Assembly: GCF_007859305.1 (NCBI RefSeq)
Contig: NZ_VOHE01000008.1
Span: 78,645-142,644 of the forward strand
Length of the DNA: 64,000 bases
Direction: 5' to 3'
Source of the DNA: Luteimonas wenzhouensis
GTDB taxonomy: Bacteria; Pseudomonadota; Gammaproteobacteria; Xanthomonadales; Xanthomonadaceae
Part shown: piece by piece, positions 9,920 to 19,637 of the stretch
How positions within the stretch are numbered: position 1 is the stretch's first letter
Layout of the letters: every line of letters begins with the position of its first letter
Notes under the pieces: model-generated
The model's database searches: none
Seen by the model: the letters and a program-made list of their open reading frames with translations, nothing else
What the model was told of the DNA's origin: nothing
Translations under genes and position numbers: made by a program

Positions 9920-12900
9920 TGGCTCCGCACGATTCCCACTCCACCGGCGGTTCGGGCCTGGTGGAGTTCTCCACCCGTCGCCGCGTGACCGTGGCGATGA
10001 TGACCCTGACCCTGGTCCTGTTCGGCCTGATCTCGCTGTCCTCGCTGAAGGTCGAGCTGCTGCCCGACCTCAGCTATCCGACGCTGACGGTGCGGATCGA
10101 CTACGAGGGCGCGGCGCCCTCCGAGGTGGAGACGCTGATCTCGCAGCCGGCCGAGGAGGCGCTGGGCGTGGTCAAGGGGCTGCGCAAGCTCAAGTCGATC
10201 TCGCGCACCGGCCAGAGCGACGTCGTGCTCGAGTTCGCCTGGGGCACGGACATGGAGCAGGCCGGCCTGGACGTGCGCGACAAGATGGAGACGCTGCAGC
10301 TGCCGCTGGAGGCCAGCCCGCCGGTGCTGCTGCGGTTCAATCCCTCGACCCAGCCGATCATGCGCCTGGCGCTGTCCTCGACCGTGGAGGACGGCGACGA
10401 GGCGGAGGCCCTGCGCCGGCTGATGGAGCTGCGGCGCTACGCCGACGACGACCTCAAGCGCCGGTTCGAACCGGTGCCGGGCGTGGCCGCGGTCAAGGTG
10501 GGCGGCGGCCTGGAAGACGAGATCCAGGTGGACATCGACCAGCGCAAGCTGGCCCAGCTGGGCCTGTCGCTGGGCGACGTGGTGCAGCGGCTGCGGCAGG
10601 AGAACGTGAACCTGTCGGGCGGGCGCCTGGAGGAAGGGTCGCGCCGCTACCTGGTACGCACCGTCAACCAGTTCGCCAGCGTCGAGCAGTTGCGCGACAT
10701 GCTGCTCACTACCGCAGGCGGCTCCGCGCCCCAGCAGGCCACCGGCGAAAACCGCCAGCTGATGCTGGCGATCCTGGGCAGCCGCGATCCCAACGTGATC
10801 GCTGCGCTGCGCAACGACGGCTCTGGCGGCGGCGCGGCGCCGGTGCGGCTGCGCGACGTGGCCGAGGTACGCCAGGGCCACCGCGAGCGCGAGGCGGTGA
10901 TCCGCAGCGGCGGCAACGAGGCCGTGGAGCTGGCCATCTACAAGGAAGGCGATGCCAACACCGTGGCCACCGCCGACGCGCTCCATGAGCGCCTGGAGCA
11001 GGTGCGCGAGCGGCTGCCGCGCGGCATCGAGCTGGCCGTGGTCGAGGACCAGTCGGTGTTCATCCGCCAGGCGGTCCACGACGTCAAGGTCGACGCCGCG
11101 ATCGGCGGCATGCTCGCGGTGCTGGTGATCTTCCTGTTCCTGCGCGACGGCTGGAGCACCCTGGTGATCTCGCTGTCGCTGCCGGTGTCGATCATCGCCA
11201 CCTTCTTCTTCATGGGCCAGCTGGGGCTGAGCCTCAACCTGATGTCGCTGGGCGGACTGGCCCTGGCCACCGGGCTGGTGGTGGACGACTCGATCGTGGT
11301 GCTCGAGTCGGTCGCCAAGGCGCGCGAGCGTGGCCTGGGCATCCTCGAGGCGGCGATCTCCGGCACCCGCGAGGTGTTCATGGCGGTGGTGGCGTCCACC
11401 CTGACCACGATCGCGGTGTTCCTGCCGCTGGTGTTCGTCGAGGGCATCGCCGGCCAGCTGTTCCGCGACCAGGCGCTGACGGTCTCGATCGCGATCGCGG
11501 TCTCGCTGCTGGTGTCGATGACGTTGGTGCCGATGCTCAGTTCGCTCAAGGGGCGCCCGCCGCTGGCCTTCCCGGAAGAGGCGCCGCATCCGCGCTGGTA
11601 CCCGGAGAGCCGCTGGAAGAAGCCGTTGGCGGCGACCGGCCGCGGCGTCGGCGCCACGGTGCGCGGGGCGTTCTTCGGCATGGCCTGGCTGGTGGTGCGG
11701 CTGTGGCGCCTGCTGGCTGCGGTGGTCGGGCCGGCGATGCGCAAGGCCAGCGACCTGTCGATGGCGCCCTATCGCCGCGCCGAGGCCGCCTACCTGCGCA
11801 TGCTGCCGGAAGCGATCGCGCGCCCGCGGGCGGTGCTGGCGTTCGCCGCGCTGGCCTTCGCCGCGACCCTGGCCGCGCTACCCTTCATGGGCATGGACCT
11901 GATCCCGCAGCTGGCCCAGGACCGCTTCGAGATGACCGCCAAGCTGCCGCCGGGGACGCCGCTGGCGCGCACCGACGCGCTGATCCGCGAGGTGCAGGAG
12001 CGCCACGCCGGCGAGCCGGGCGTGCGCCTGCTGTACGGCGTGTCCGGCACCGGCACCCGGCTGGACGCGAGCCCGACCGAGAGCGGCGAGAACATCGGCA
12101 AGCTCACCGTGGTGATGGACGACACCTCGCGCGAGGCCGAGCTGATCGAGAAGCTGCGCAGGACGATGCAGGCCTGGCCCTCGGCCCAGGTCGACTTCGC
12201 CCGCCCCGAGCTGTTCTCGCTTTCGCCGCCGCTGGAGATCGAGATCGAGGGCAGCGACCTGGAGTCGATCCGGACAGCGGGCATGCGGTTGGCCGAACTG
12301 CTGCGCGGCAATCCGCACTACGCCGACGTGAAGTCGACGGTGGAGCAGGGCTTCCCCGAGATCCAGGTCGTGTTCGACCAGGAGCGGGCCGCGGCCCTGG
12401 GCCTGACCACGCGCCAGATCGCCGACGCGGTGGTCGACAAGGTGCGCGGCAACGTGGCCACCCGCTACAGCTTCCGCGACCGCAAGATCGACGTGCTGGT
12501 GCGGGTGCGCGAGTCCGAGCGTTCGTCGGTCGACGACATCCGCCGGCTGGTGGTCAATCCCACCCGCTCCAACCCGGTCGAGCTGTCGTCGGTGGCAGAC
12601 ATCGTCTCGACTACCGGGCCGAGCGAGATCCACCGCGCCGACCAGCGCCGGGTGGCGATCGTGTCGGCCAACCTGCGCGGGATCGACCTGGGCACGGCGG
12701 TGGCCGAGGTGCAGCGGATGGTGGCCGAGAACCCGATCGGCACCGATGTGGAGATGCGCATCGGCGGCCAGGGCGAGGAACTCGACGACTCGGTCCGCTC
12801 GCTGCTGTTCGCCTTCGGCCTGGCCGTGTTCCTGGTGTACCTGGTGATGGCCTCGCAGTTCGAATCCCTGCTGCACCCGTTCGTCATCCTGTTCACCATC

Positions 12901-13401
12901 CCGCTGGCCCTGGTCGGCGCCATCGCGGCGCTGCTGCTGACCGGCTCGCCGATCTCGGTGGTGGTGTTTATCGGCCTGATCCTGCTGGTCGGCCTGGTGG
13001 TCAAGAACGCGATCATCCTGATCGACAAGGTCAACCAGCTGCGCGAGGCCGGCGTGGCCAAGCGCGAGGCGCTGGTCGAAGGCGCCCGCTCGCGCCTGCG
13101 CCCGATCATGATGACCACGCTGACCGCGGTGTTCGGCTTCATGCCGCTGGCGCTGGCCCCGCTGTTCGGCAGCCCGGGCGCCGAGGTGCGTTCGCCGATG
13201 GCGATCACCGTGATCGGCGGGCTGCTCGTCTCCACCCTGCTGACCCTGCTGGTGATCCCGGTGGTGTACGACCTGCTCGACCGCAAGCCCGACGAGTACT
13301 ACGCCGAACGCGGCAGGCGCGCCCGCCGCACTGCGGCCCAGGTGGCCGAGGTGCTGGCCGGCGAGCAGGACCCGTTCGACCCCGCCGGCGCCCGGGGCTG
13401 A
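9919..13401 (+). CDS. RND efflux permease, first of a pair
   Basis: Proton-driven inner-membrane pump of the AcrB/HAE superfamily, with 12 predicted membrane helices and two large periplasmic loops. The 1160-residue protein is about 100 residues longer than AcrB. The excess is a basic, partly hydrophobic insert in the central loop between TM6 and TM7 (about residues 540-640). The TM4 proton-relay aspartates are present as D456-D457 (VVDDSIVV), and the TM10 lysine as K1029 (VVKNAIIL). The AcrB-like relay is therefore intact in this subunit. It is coupled to the adaptor by a 1-bp overlap and followed 4 bp later by a second, different permease, as in MdtBC-type systems. Whether the two mix in one trimer is not known. 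Confidence 0.93.
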   Translation: MAPHDSHSTGGSGLVEFSTRRRVTVAMMTLTLVLFGLISLSSLKVELLPDLSYPTLTVRIDYEGAAPSEVETLISQPAEEALGVVKGLRKLKSISRTGQSDVVLEFAWGTDMEQAGLDVRDKMETLQLPLEASPPVLLRFNPSTQPIMRLALSSTVEDGDEAEALRRLMELRRYADDDLKRRFEPVPGVAAVKVGGGLEDEIQVDIDQRKLAQLGLSLGDVVQRLRQENVNLSGGRLEEGSRRYLVRTVNQFASVEQLRDMLLTTAGGSAPQQATGENRQLMLAILGSRDPNVIAALRNDGSGGGAAPVRLRDVAEVRQGHREREAVIRSGGNEAVELAIYKEGDANTVATADALHERLEQVRERLPRGIELAVVEDQSVFIRQAVHDVKVDAAIGGMLAVLVIFLFLRDGWSTLVISLSLPVSIIATFFFMGQLGLSLNLMSLGGLALATGLVVDDSIVVLESVAKARERGLGILEAAISGTREVFMAVVASTLTTIAVFLPLVFVEGIAGQLFRDQALTVSIAIAVSLLVSMTLVPMLSSLKGRPPLAFPEEAPHPRWYPESRWKKPLAATGRGVGATVRGAFFGMAWLVVRLWRLLAAVVGPAMRKASDLSMAPYRRAEAAYLRMLPEAIARPRAVLAFAALAFAATLAALPFMGMDLIPQLAQDRFEMTAKLPPGTPLARTDALIREVQERHAGEPGVRLLYGVSGTGTRLDASPTESGENIGKLTVVMDDTSREAELIEKLRRTMQAWPSAQVDFARPELFSLSPPLEIEIEGSDLESIRTAGMRLAELLRGNPHYADVKSTVEQGFPEIQVVFDQERAAALGLTTRQIADAVVDKVRGNVATRYSFRDRKIDVLVRVRESERSSVDDIRRLVVNPTRSNPVELSSVADIVSTTGPSEIHRADQRRVAIVSANLRGIDLGTAVAEVQRMVAENPIGTDVEMRIGGQGEELDDSVRSLLFAFGLAVFLVYLVMASQFESLLHPFVILFTIPLALVGAIAALLLTGSPISVVVFIGLILLVGLVVKNAIILIDKVNQLREAGVAKREALVEGARSRLRPIMMTTLTAVFGFMPLALAPLFGSPGAEVRSPMAITVIGGLLVSTLLTLLVIPVVYDLLDRKPDEYYAERGRRARRTAAQVAEVLAGEQDPFDPAGARG

Positions 13402-13404
13402 GCC

Positions 13405-16400
13405 ATGAACATCACCGAGCTGTCGATCCGCCGCCCGGTCACCACCATCATGCTGTTCGTGTCGATGGTGGTGATCGGCCTGATCGCCTCCTTCCGCCTG
13501 CCGATGGAGGCCGAGCCGGAGGCGACGATCCCGTTCTTCTTCGTCTGGCTGCCGTATGCCGGCTCCACCCCGGAGGAGGTGGAGCGCAACATCGTGCGGC
13601 CGGTGGAAGAGGCGCTGTCGACGATGTCCGGCATCAAGTCGATGAACTCGCGCGCCAATGCCGAGGGCGGGCAGATCCAGGTCGAGTTCAGCGACTGGAA
13701 CCGCGACATCGCCATCGCCGCCTCGGAAGCGCGCGAGCGCATCGACGCGGTCCGCGACCAGCTGCCCGACGACTTCCGCCGCTATTTCGTGTACCGCTGG
13801 AGCACCAGCGACCGCGAGGCGATGCACCTGCGCCTGACCAGCGGGGAGGACCTGAGCGCCCGGGCCGAACTGATCGAGCGCAACGTCAAGCAGAAGCTCG
13901 AGCGGCTGCCCGGGGTGGCCCGGGTGGAAATCGAGGGCGTGGCGCCCCAGGAACTGCTGGTGGCGCTGGACAAGGACCGGCTGGTGGCCCACGGCGTGGC
14001 CCTGAACGACCTGGTCCAGCGGCTGCAGGCGGCCAACTTCTCGGTCTCGGCCGGGCAGATCACCCAGGGCAACCAGCGGCTGCGGGTGCAGCCGCGCGGC
14101 GAGCTCGAGTCGCTGCAGGCGCTGCGCGAGCTACGCCTGGACCAGCGCGGCACGCGCCTGTCGGACGTCGCCACGGTCGAGCTCAGGCCGCAGCGGATGA
14201 ACTACGTGCGCCAGCTCGAAGGCCGGCCGAGCGTGGGGGTGGACATCTACAAGGAGCGCGCGGCCAACCTCGTCGACCTCTCGCAGGCGGTCCGCGCCGA
14301 ACTCGAGGAACTCGCCGACGACCCGGCACTGCGCGGGGTGGAGATCGAGATCATCGACGACCAGGGCCAGGCGGTCACCAGCTCGCTGCTGGCGCTGGCC
14401 GAGGCGGGCGCGATCGGCCTGGCGCTGTCGGTCATCGTCCTGTACGCGTTCCTTCGCCACTGGCCGTCGACGCTGATGGTGACGGCCGCCATCCCGATCT
14501 GCTTCATCATGACCCTGGGGTTCATGTACTTCGCCGGGATCACCCTCAACATCATCTCGATGATGGGCCTGCTGCTGGCGGTCGGCATGCTGGTCGACAA
14601 CGCGGTGGTGGTGGTGGAGAGCATCTACCAGGAGCGCGAGAAGTACCCTGACCGGCCGGTCCTGGCCTCGATCATCGGCACCCGGCACGTGGCGATCGCG
14701 CTGTCGGCCGGCACCCTGTGCCACTGCGTGGTGTTCCTGCCGATGATCTTCGGCGAGAAGAACATCATCACCATCTACCTCGCGCAGCTGGCGGTGACGA
14801 TCTCGGTCTCGCTGCTCGCGTCCTGGCTGGTGGCGGTGAGCCTGATCCCGATGCTCTCGGCGCGGATGAAGACCCCGCCCGCGGTGCGATCTCCCTTCAT
14901 CACCAGGATGCAGCAGCGCTATGCGCGGCTGCTGCGCTGGACGCTCGATCACCGCGGCTGGAGCGTGGCCGGGATCCTCGCCATCTCGATGGTGAGCGTG
15001 GTGCCGATGATGAACACCAAGGGCGGGGGCGACGACAGCAATCCGGGGCAGATCAACATCTTCTACCAGTGGAAGGGCGCCTACTCCAAGGAGGAGATGG
15101 GCCGCGAGGTGGCGCGGGTGGAAGAGTTCGTCAACGCCAACCGCGAGCGTTTCCACATCGATAAGGTCTACAGCCGCTACAGCGAGCAGGGCTGGGCGTT
15201 CACCCGGCTCTACCTGACGATCAAGGACCGCGAGCTGCACCAGCAGATCCAGGAGCAGGTGCGCGAGGGGTTGCCGCAGTCGGCCCGGGCCAAGCTCGGC
15301 ATCGGCTGGCCCAGCGGCATGGGCAGCGACGGCCAGGGCATCCGCTTCAGCCTGGTGGGCGATTCCACCGAGGTGCTCAAGCAGCTGGCCGAGGACATCG
15401 TGCCGCTGCTCTCCCGCAACGAGAAGCTGCGCGACGTGCGCGTGGACACCGGCGACGCGAACACCGAACTGTCGGTGCGGGTGGACCGCGAACGCGCCGC
15501 CGCCTACGGCTTCAGCGCCGATGACGTCGCCCAGTTCGTGGGCATGGCGCTGCGCGGTTCCTCGCTGCGCGACTTCCACCGCGGCGACATCGAGGTGCCG
15601 GTGAACGTGCGCTTCGCGGGCTCCGACCATTACCGGATCGAGGACCTGTCCGGGTTCACGGTGCGCGCGGCCAATGGCACCCAGGTGCCGCTGCTGGCGA
15701 TGGTCGACGTGGACGTGAGCCCGGCGGCGACCTCGATCCAGCGCCTGAACCGGCAGACGATGCTGCGGATCGAGGCCGGCATCGCCCAGGGCGTGCCGAT
15801 GGATGAGGCGCGCGCCGCGGTGGAGGCGGCGCTCGACCGGATCGAGTTCCCGCCCGGCTACGGCTACACCTTCTCGGGCATGGGCTTCAACATCAATTTC
15901 GACGGCATGGACCAGCTGGTGCGCGCGATCATGATCGCGCTGGTGCTGATGCTGGTGATCATGGCGGCGGTGTTCGAGTCGCTGCTGTTCCCGACCGCGA
16001 TCATGTCCTGCGTGGTGTTCTCGATCTTCGGCGTGTACTGGCTGTTCTGGATCACCGGCACCGAGATGAACATCATGGCGGTGATTGGCATCCTGGTGCT
16101 GATGGGCGTGGTGGTGAACAACGGCATCGTGATGATCGAGCACATCAACAACCTGCGCCGGCGCGGGGTGCCGCGCACCGAGGCGCTGGTGGAGGGCAGC
16201 CGCGAGCGCCTGCGCCCGATCATGATGACCATGGGCACCGCGATCCTGGCGATGATCCCGATCGCGCTGCACACCGACACGCCCGACGGCATGCCGCCGT
16301 ACTTCCCGATGGCGCGCGCGATCGCGGGTGGCCTGGCGTTCTCGACCGTGGTCAGCCTGCTGTTCCTGCCGACGATCTACGCGATCCTCGACGACCTGCG

Positions 16401-16479
16401 CGCCGGCACCGCGCGCCTGGTGCGGCGCGCCCGCGGCCTGGAGCCGTCATCCGGTCCCACGCCGGTGCCCGCCGACTGA
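13405..16479 (+). CDS. RND efflux permease, second of a pair
   Basis: Second AcrB-superfamily permease of the operon, 1024 residues, starting MNITELSIRRPVTT, the usual RND N-terminus. Unlike its partner, the TM4 relay reads D398-N399 (LVDNAVVV), and the TM10 lysine position is N905/N906 (VVNNGIVM). This D-N/N-N pattern is known from a branch of HAE-type RND proteins, so it is a subfamily trait rather than a mutation. It does imply that the two permeases of this operon handle protons differently. The operon contains no outer-membrane channel or adjacent regulator. The region after the stop (about 16493-16529) can form a GC-rich hairpin without a T-run. Confidence 0.92.
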   Translation: MNITELSIRRPVTTIMLFVSMVVIGLIASFRLPMEAEPEATIPFFFVWLPYAGSTPEEVERNIVRPVEEALSTMSGIKSMNSRANAEGGQIQVEFSDWNRDIAIAASEARERIDAVRDQLPDDFRRYFVYRWSTSDREAMHLRLTSGEDLSARAELIERNVKQKLERLPGVARVEIEGVAPQELLVALDKDRLVAHGVALNDLVQRLQAANFSVSAGQITQGNQRLRVQPRGELESLQALRELRLDQRGTRLSDVATVELRPQRMNYVRQLEGRPSVGVDIYKERAANLVDLSQAVRAELEELADDPALRGVEIEIIDDQGQAVTSSLLALAEAGAIGLALSVIVLYAFLRHWPSTLMVTAAIPICFIMTLGFMYFAGITLNIISMMGLLLAVGMLVDNAVVVVESIYQEREKYPDRPVLASIIGTRHVAIALSAGTLCHCVVFLPMIFGEKNIITIYLAQLAVTISVSLLASWLVAVSLIPMLSARMKTPPAVRSPFITRMQQRYARLLRWTLDHRGWSVAGILAISMVSVVPMMNTKGGGDDSNPGQINIFYQWKGAYSKEEMGREVARVEEFVNANRERFHIDKVYSRYSEQGWAFTRLYLTIKDRELHQQIQEQVREGLPQSARAKLGIGWPSGMGSDGQGIRFSLVGDSTEVLKQLAEDIVPLLSRNEKLRDVRVDTGDANTELSVRVDRERAAAYGFSADDVAQFVGMALRGSSLRDFHRGDIEVPVNVRFAGSDHYRIEDLSGFTVRAANGTQVPLLAMVDVDVSPAATSIQRLNRQTMLRIEAGIAQGVPMDEARAAVEAALDRIEFPPGYGYTFSGMGFNINFDGMDQLVRAIMIALVLMLVIMAAVFESLLFPTAIMSCVVFSIFGVYWLFWITGTEMNIMAVIGILVLMGVVVNNGIVMIEHINNLRRRGVPRTEALVEGSRERLRPIMMTMGTAILAMIPIALHTDTPDGMPPYFPMARAIAGGLAFSTVVSLLFLPTIYAILDDLRAGTARLVRRARGLEPSSGPTPVPAD

Positions 16480-16572
16480 GCTTGCCCGTCTCCCCGCCCC
16501 GGGATGCGCCGGTCGCGGGGTGGGGCGGGTGCGACAGAAGGACCCGTCGCGCGTGCGTGGACCGGCCCGGCC

Positions 16573-17787
16573 TCAGCCGAACAGCCGCGCCAGCATCCTG
16601 GCGCCGCCGGTCCAGACCCCGATCGCGGTACCGAGCGAGGTCAGGAAGAAGTTCACCATCACCCGCGCCACCCGGTTGCGCCACCAGCCGCGCATCGTGT
16701 TCAGGTCCTCGCGCAGGGCCATGAAATCGGCATGCGTGGGCTTGCGCACCCAGGCCTCCACCAGCGCGCTGACCGTGCCCGAGGCCAGCGCGGGGTGCAG
16801 CGGGGTGAACGGGGAGGAGACGAACGCGCCGAGGATGCTCAGCGGATGCCCGCCGGCAAGCAGGCAGCCCAGCGCGCCCAGGCCCCCGGTCCACAGCACC
16901 CAGTACAGCATCAGGTCGGCACCGACGTCGAAGCCGCCGCTGGCGAAGCCCCAGGCGAAGCCGCCGAGCAGGAACACGCCGATGCCGATCTCCAGCAGCG
17001 GGACGCTGGATTTCGGCTTCACCGATTCGAGCGCGGACACGGTCGCGGCCGGGTCCGCGTCATCCTCGCGCAGGTGCCTGGCCAGGCCGTCGAGGTGCCC
17101 GGCGCCGACCACCGCCAGCACCTCGCGCGCATCGCCCGCGGTCGCCCGCAGGCGCGCGGCCATGTAGCGGTCGCGCTCTGCGATCAGCGCCTCGTACAGC
17201 GGCGGGCTCTGTTCGGCGAACTCGCTGAAGCTGGCCTGCAGCATGTCGCCCTGCTTGAGCTTCTCGATGTCGTGCTCGGCCAGCTCCTCGTCCGCGATCA
17301 GGCCGGCGAGGATTCCGCCGGCGAGCTTGGCCCGCTGCCACCAGCCCAGGCCCTGCAGGGCGCGACGGAAGGTCAGGCCGACGTCGCGGTCGACCAGGTG
17401 CATCGGCAGCCCGCGCGCCTGCGCGTCCTCGACCGCGGCCTTGAGCTCCGCCCCCGGCTCGATGCCCAGCTGCTCGGCCAGGCGCCGCTGGTAGCTGGCC
17501 AGGGCGAGGTTGGCGGCGAACATCGGCGTCTTGCCCTCGCGCAGCACCTTGACCAGGTCGAGTTTCGCCAGCGCGTCGGGATCACCCATCGCCTTGAGCC
17601 GCTGCTCGTCGAGTTCCACCGCGACCGCGTCGAACGCGCCCGAGCCGATCGCCTCGCGCACGGCCTGGACGCTGGCGTGGGAGACGTGCGCGGTGCCGAG
17701 CAGGGTGTAGCGCACGCCGTCGCGCTCGACGATCGCGTGCGGCTGCTCGCGCCAGCCGGCGCTGGTGGAAGCGGGGGAGTCGGGCAA
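16573..17787 (-). CDS. TraB/GumN-superfamily membrane protein
   Basis: TraB-domain protein, family named after the enterococcal pheromone-shutdown protein. The bacterial role is not established; a metal-dependent peptidase-like activity has been proposed for the superfamily. The 404-residue product has the conserved start of the domain, YTLLGTAHVSH, and ELDEQRL. The TraB domain spans about residues 20-240 (VVGAGHLDGL near its end), and several hydrophobic segments in the C-terminal third make it membrane-bound. The start is uncertain: the TTG at 17787 is chosen because no ATG/GTG lies just before the conserved domain, but no clear ribosome site precedes it. Confidence 0.82.
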   Translation of the reverse strand: MPDSPASTSAGWREQPHAIVERDGVRYTLLGTAHVSHASVQAVREAIGSGAFDAVAVELDEQRLKAMGDPDALAKLDLVKVLREGKTPMFAANLALASYQRRLAEQLGIEPGAELKAAVEDAQARGLPMHLVDRDVGLTFRRALQGLGWWQRAKLAGGILAGLIADEELAEHDIEKLKQGDMLQASFSEFAEQSPPLYEALIAERDRYMAARLRATAGDAREVLAVVGAGHLDGLARHLREDDADPAATVSALESVKPKSSVPLLEIGIGVFLLGGFAWGFASGGFDVGADLMLYWVLWTGGLGALGCLLAGGHPLSILGAFVSSPFTPLHPALASGTVSALVEAWVRKPTHADFMALREDLNTMRGWWRNRVARVMVNFFLTSLGTAIGVWTGGARMLARLFG

Positions 17788-17920
17788 GGGTCGGTCCGGG
17801 TTCGCGGGGAAGGGCGTGCGGCCGTGGAGGCCGCGCGGCGCCGCCGCTTCCGCGACGGCGGGCGACAGGTTAGAGGCTCGCGCGGGGCAAGGAAAGCCGG
17901 CCGGGAAGGCGCCGCCGCAC

Positions 17921-18832
17921 TCAGCCGGGCGTGGACCCGTGCGGGTCGAAGAGGCGGTCGAGCTCGTCGCGCGCGTCCGAAGGACGCCAGCGGCGCGGGC
18001 GGTCGCCGCCGGCGATGAAGTCCGCCACGCGGGCGACCACGGCCGGGTCGCGCAGCAGGCGGCGGTGGCCCAGGCCGGCGGTCTCCAGCCAGCGCGCTCC
18101 CGGCCAGGCCCCGGCCAGCGCCCGGCCATGCGCTGCCGGCACTTCGCGATCGCCTGCGTCGTGGACCACGAGCGACGGCGGCGGCGTGCGGGATGCGGGC
18201 AGTCCGGTCATGTCGAATTCCGTCCACGGCCGGCCGAGCCAGGCCTGGACGCGGGCGCTGAAGCGGGCGGTCACCGCGTCGCTGGCGCCGATCGCCCGGC
18301 CGAACGGCGCCACCGCCTGCGAAGGCAAGGCGAACGGTGCGACCAGGGCCATGCGGCGTGGCCCGGTCCAGCCGCCGCGCAGCGCGAGTGCAGCCGCGGT
18401 GCAGCCGCCCGAGTGCGCCACGAGGCCATGCAGCGGACCGGCGCCGGCGGCGACGATCCGCAGCGCGTCGGCGATCTCGACCAGGGTCACCCGGCGTGCG
18501 CCCAACCGGCTCGGGCCGGACTGGCCGTGCGCCGGCGCGTCGTAGGCGACCACGCGCAGGCCGCGTTCGCACAGCGCTTGGCCGATCGCATGCAGGTGCC
18601 CGGCATGGCCGCCCCAGCCGTGGACCAGCAGCACCGTGGGGCCCTTGCCCCAGGACCAGGCCCGCACCGCATGGCCATGGACGCGGAACGCCATCGGTTC
18701 GCCGCGCGCCAGCCAGCGGAGCGCGTCGCCACGGGGCCGGACCCTTGGCGGGGTGAACCAGGTCCGCTGGAACAGGTCCACCGCCAGCGGCGGGGCCACG
18801 CGCGACAACAGGCGCATGGATCCACGCAGCAT
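17921..18832 (-). CDS. Alpha/beta-fold hydrolase
   Basis: Serine hydrolase of unknown substrate. It has an oxyanion/HG region (LLVHGWGGHAG), nucleophile S141 in AHSGG, acid D in VVHDAGDREVP, and catalytic H in GLGHRRLL, all in canonical order. The ATG at 18832 gives 303 residues. The same frame is open to an ATG at 18979, but that extension crosses an AT-rich stretch and the TetR operator at 18939-18955, so the shorter form is preferred; neither start has a strong ribosome site. The gene follows the TetR gene in the same direction, and the shared operator implies repression by that TetR. Substrate could be an ester, lactone or lipid; no motif decides. Confidence 0.8.
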   Translation of the reverse strand: MLRGSMRLLSRVAPPLAVDLFQRTWFTPPRVRPRGDALRWLARGEPMAFRVHGHAVRAWSWGKGPTVLLVHGWGGHAGHLHAIGQALCERGLRVVAYDAPAHGQSGPSRLGARRVTLVEIADALRIVAAGAGPLHGLVAHSGGCTAAALALRGGWTGPRRMALVAPFALPSQAVAPFGRAIGASDAVTARFSARVQAWLGRPWTEFDMTGLPASRTPPPSLVVHDAGDREVPAAHGRALAGAWPGARWLETAGLGHRRLLRDPAVVARVADFIAGGDRPRRWRPSDARDELDRLFDPHGSTPG

Positions 18833-18938
18833 GGTGAAGCGCCAGTCGCGGCCCAGCCAGGCCGCTTCGGAGGGGGGCAGCGGCGTCTGGGGAATCGAAG
18901 GCGGCGGGCTGGCGGGTGGACCCGGTATCCCGTCATCA

Positions 18939-18955
18939 GTACGAACGGTCGTGCT
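18939..18955. promoter_or_regulatory. TetR operator upstream of the hydrolase gene
   Basis: The 17-bp sequence GTACGAACGGTCGTGCT is the exact reverse complement of the site in the TetR gene's own promoter at 19643-19659. The core is an imperfect palindrome with arms ACGA and TCGT. It lies in the AT-rich gap between the tetR stop and the conserved part of the hydrolase, so it probably controls the hydrolase. Confidence 0.75.
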
Positions 18956-19003
18956 ATTTATGTCGTGCAAGTGGTCCATGCGCGGGCCTCGCGTGGGGAA
19001 GGG

Positions 19004-19630
19004 TCAACGGGCGGGGGCGTAGCCCCGGATCAGGCGTTCGAACGCGCGCTGCCCCCGCGCGACGGCCCCGACGTAGCCGGTCAGGCCGGCGTCGTGGTGG
19101 ATCGCGAGCGCGATCGCGTACATCTCGAAGGCGAACTGGGCAGGATCTGTGGAGGCATCGAGTTCGCCGGCGTCGATCGCCTGCTGCACGGCGCGGGCGA
19201 GCTGCTCGCGCCAGGCCGCCTCGAGCGCCAGCAGGCGGTCGCGGATCGGTCCCGGGCGGTCGTCGTACTCGCTGGCGGCGGCGAGGAACAGGCAGCCGCC
19301 GTCCTTCTCGTGCCGGACCCACCCGGCCCAGTTGGCGAAGATCGCGCGCAGCCGCGGCAGCCCGCGCCTGGCCTCCAGCGCCGGCTGCAGCACGTCGCGG
19401 GCGAACAGCTCGCCGGCCAGGTCGAGGGTGGACAGCTGGAGGTCCTCGCGGGAGCCGAAGTGGGCGAACACGCCGCTCTTGGACATCCCGACCTGCTCGG
19501 CCACCAGACCGATGGTCAGCCCTTCCAGGCCGTTGCGGCAGGCGAGCGCGTAGGAGCGCGCGAGGATCGCCTCGCGCGTGGCGGCGCCCTTGGCCGAAGC
19601 GGGACCGGCAGCGGACGGCTTCCTCGTCAT
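19004..19630 (-). CDS. TetR/AcrR-family repressor
   Basis: One-component repressor of 208 residues. The N-terminal helix-turn-helix spans about residues 17-65 (AILARSYALACRNGLEGLTIG, then VGMSKSGVFAHFGSRE). The C-terminal ligand domain has a TetR_C_16-type look (NWAGWVRHEKDGGCLFLAAASEYDDRPG). The start at 19630 is chosen because the longer frame, to 19666, would run through the -10 box and operator. An identical operator stands upstream of the next gene (alpha/beta hydrolase), so the protein probably represses itself and that hydrolase. The inducer is unknown. Confidence 0.9.
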   Translation of the reverse strand: MTRKPSAAGPASAKGAATREAILARSYALACRNGLEGLTIGLVAEQVGMSKSGVFAHFGSREDLQLSTLDLAGELFARDVLQPALEARRGLPRLRAIFANWAGWVRHEKDGGCLFLAAASEYDDRPGPIRDRLLALEAAWREQLARAVQQAIDAGELDASTDPAQFAFEMYAIALAIHHDAGLTGYVGAVARGQRAFERLIRGYAPAR

Positions 19631-19637
19631 GGTCGCG

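Noticed and set aside
11878..13992. Long His/Gln-rich minus-strand frame opposite the RND genes
   Set aside because: Composition typical of antisense frames in GC-rich DNA; the RND genes explain the region.
16493..16529. GC inverted repeat after the RND operon
   Set aside because: 8-bp arms, long loop and no T-run; mentioned with the gene but not called as terminator.
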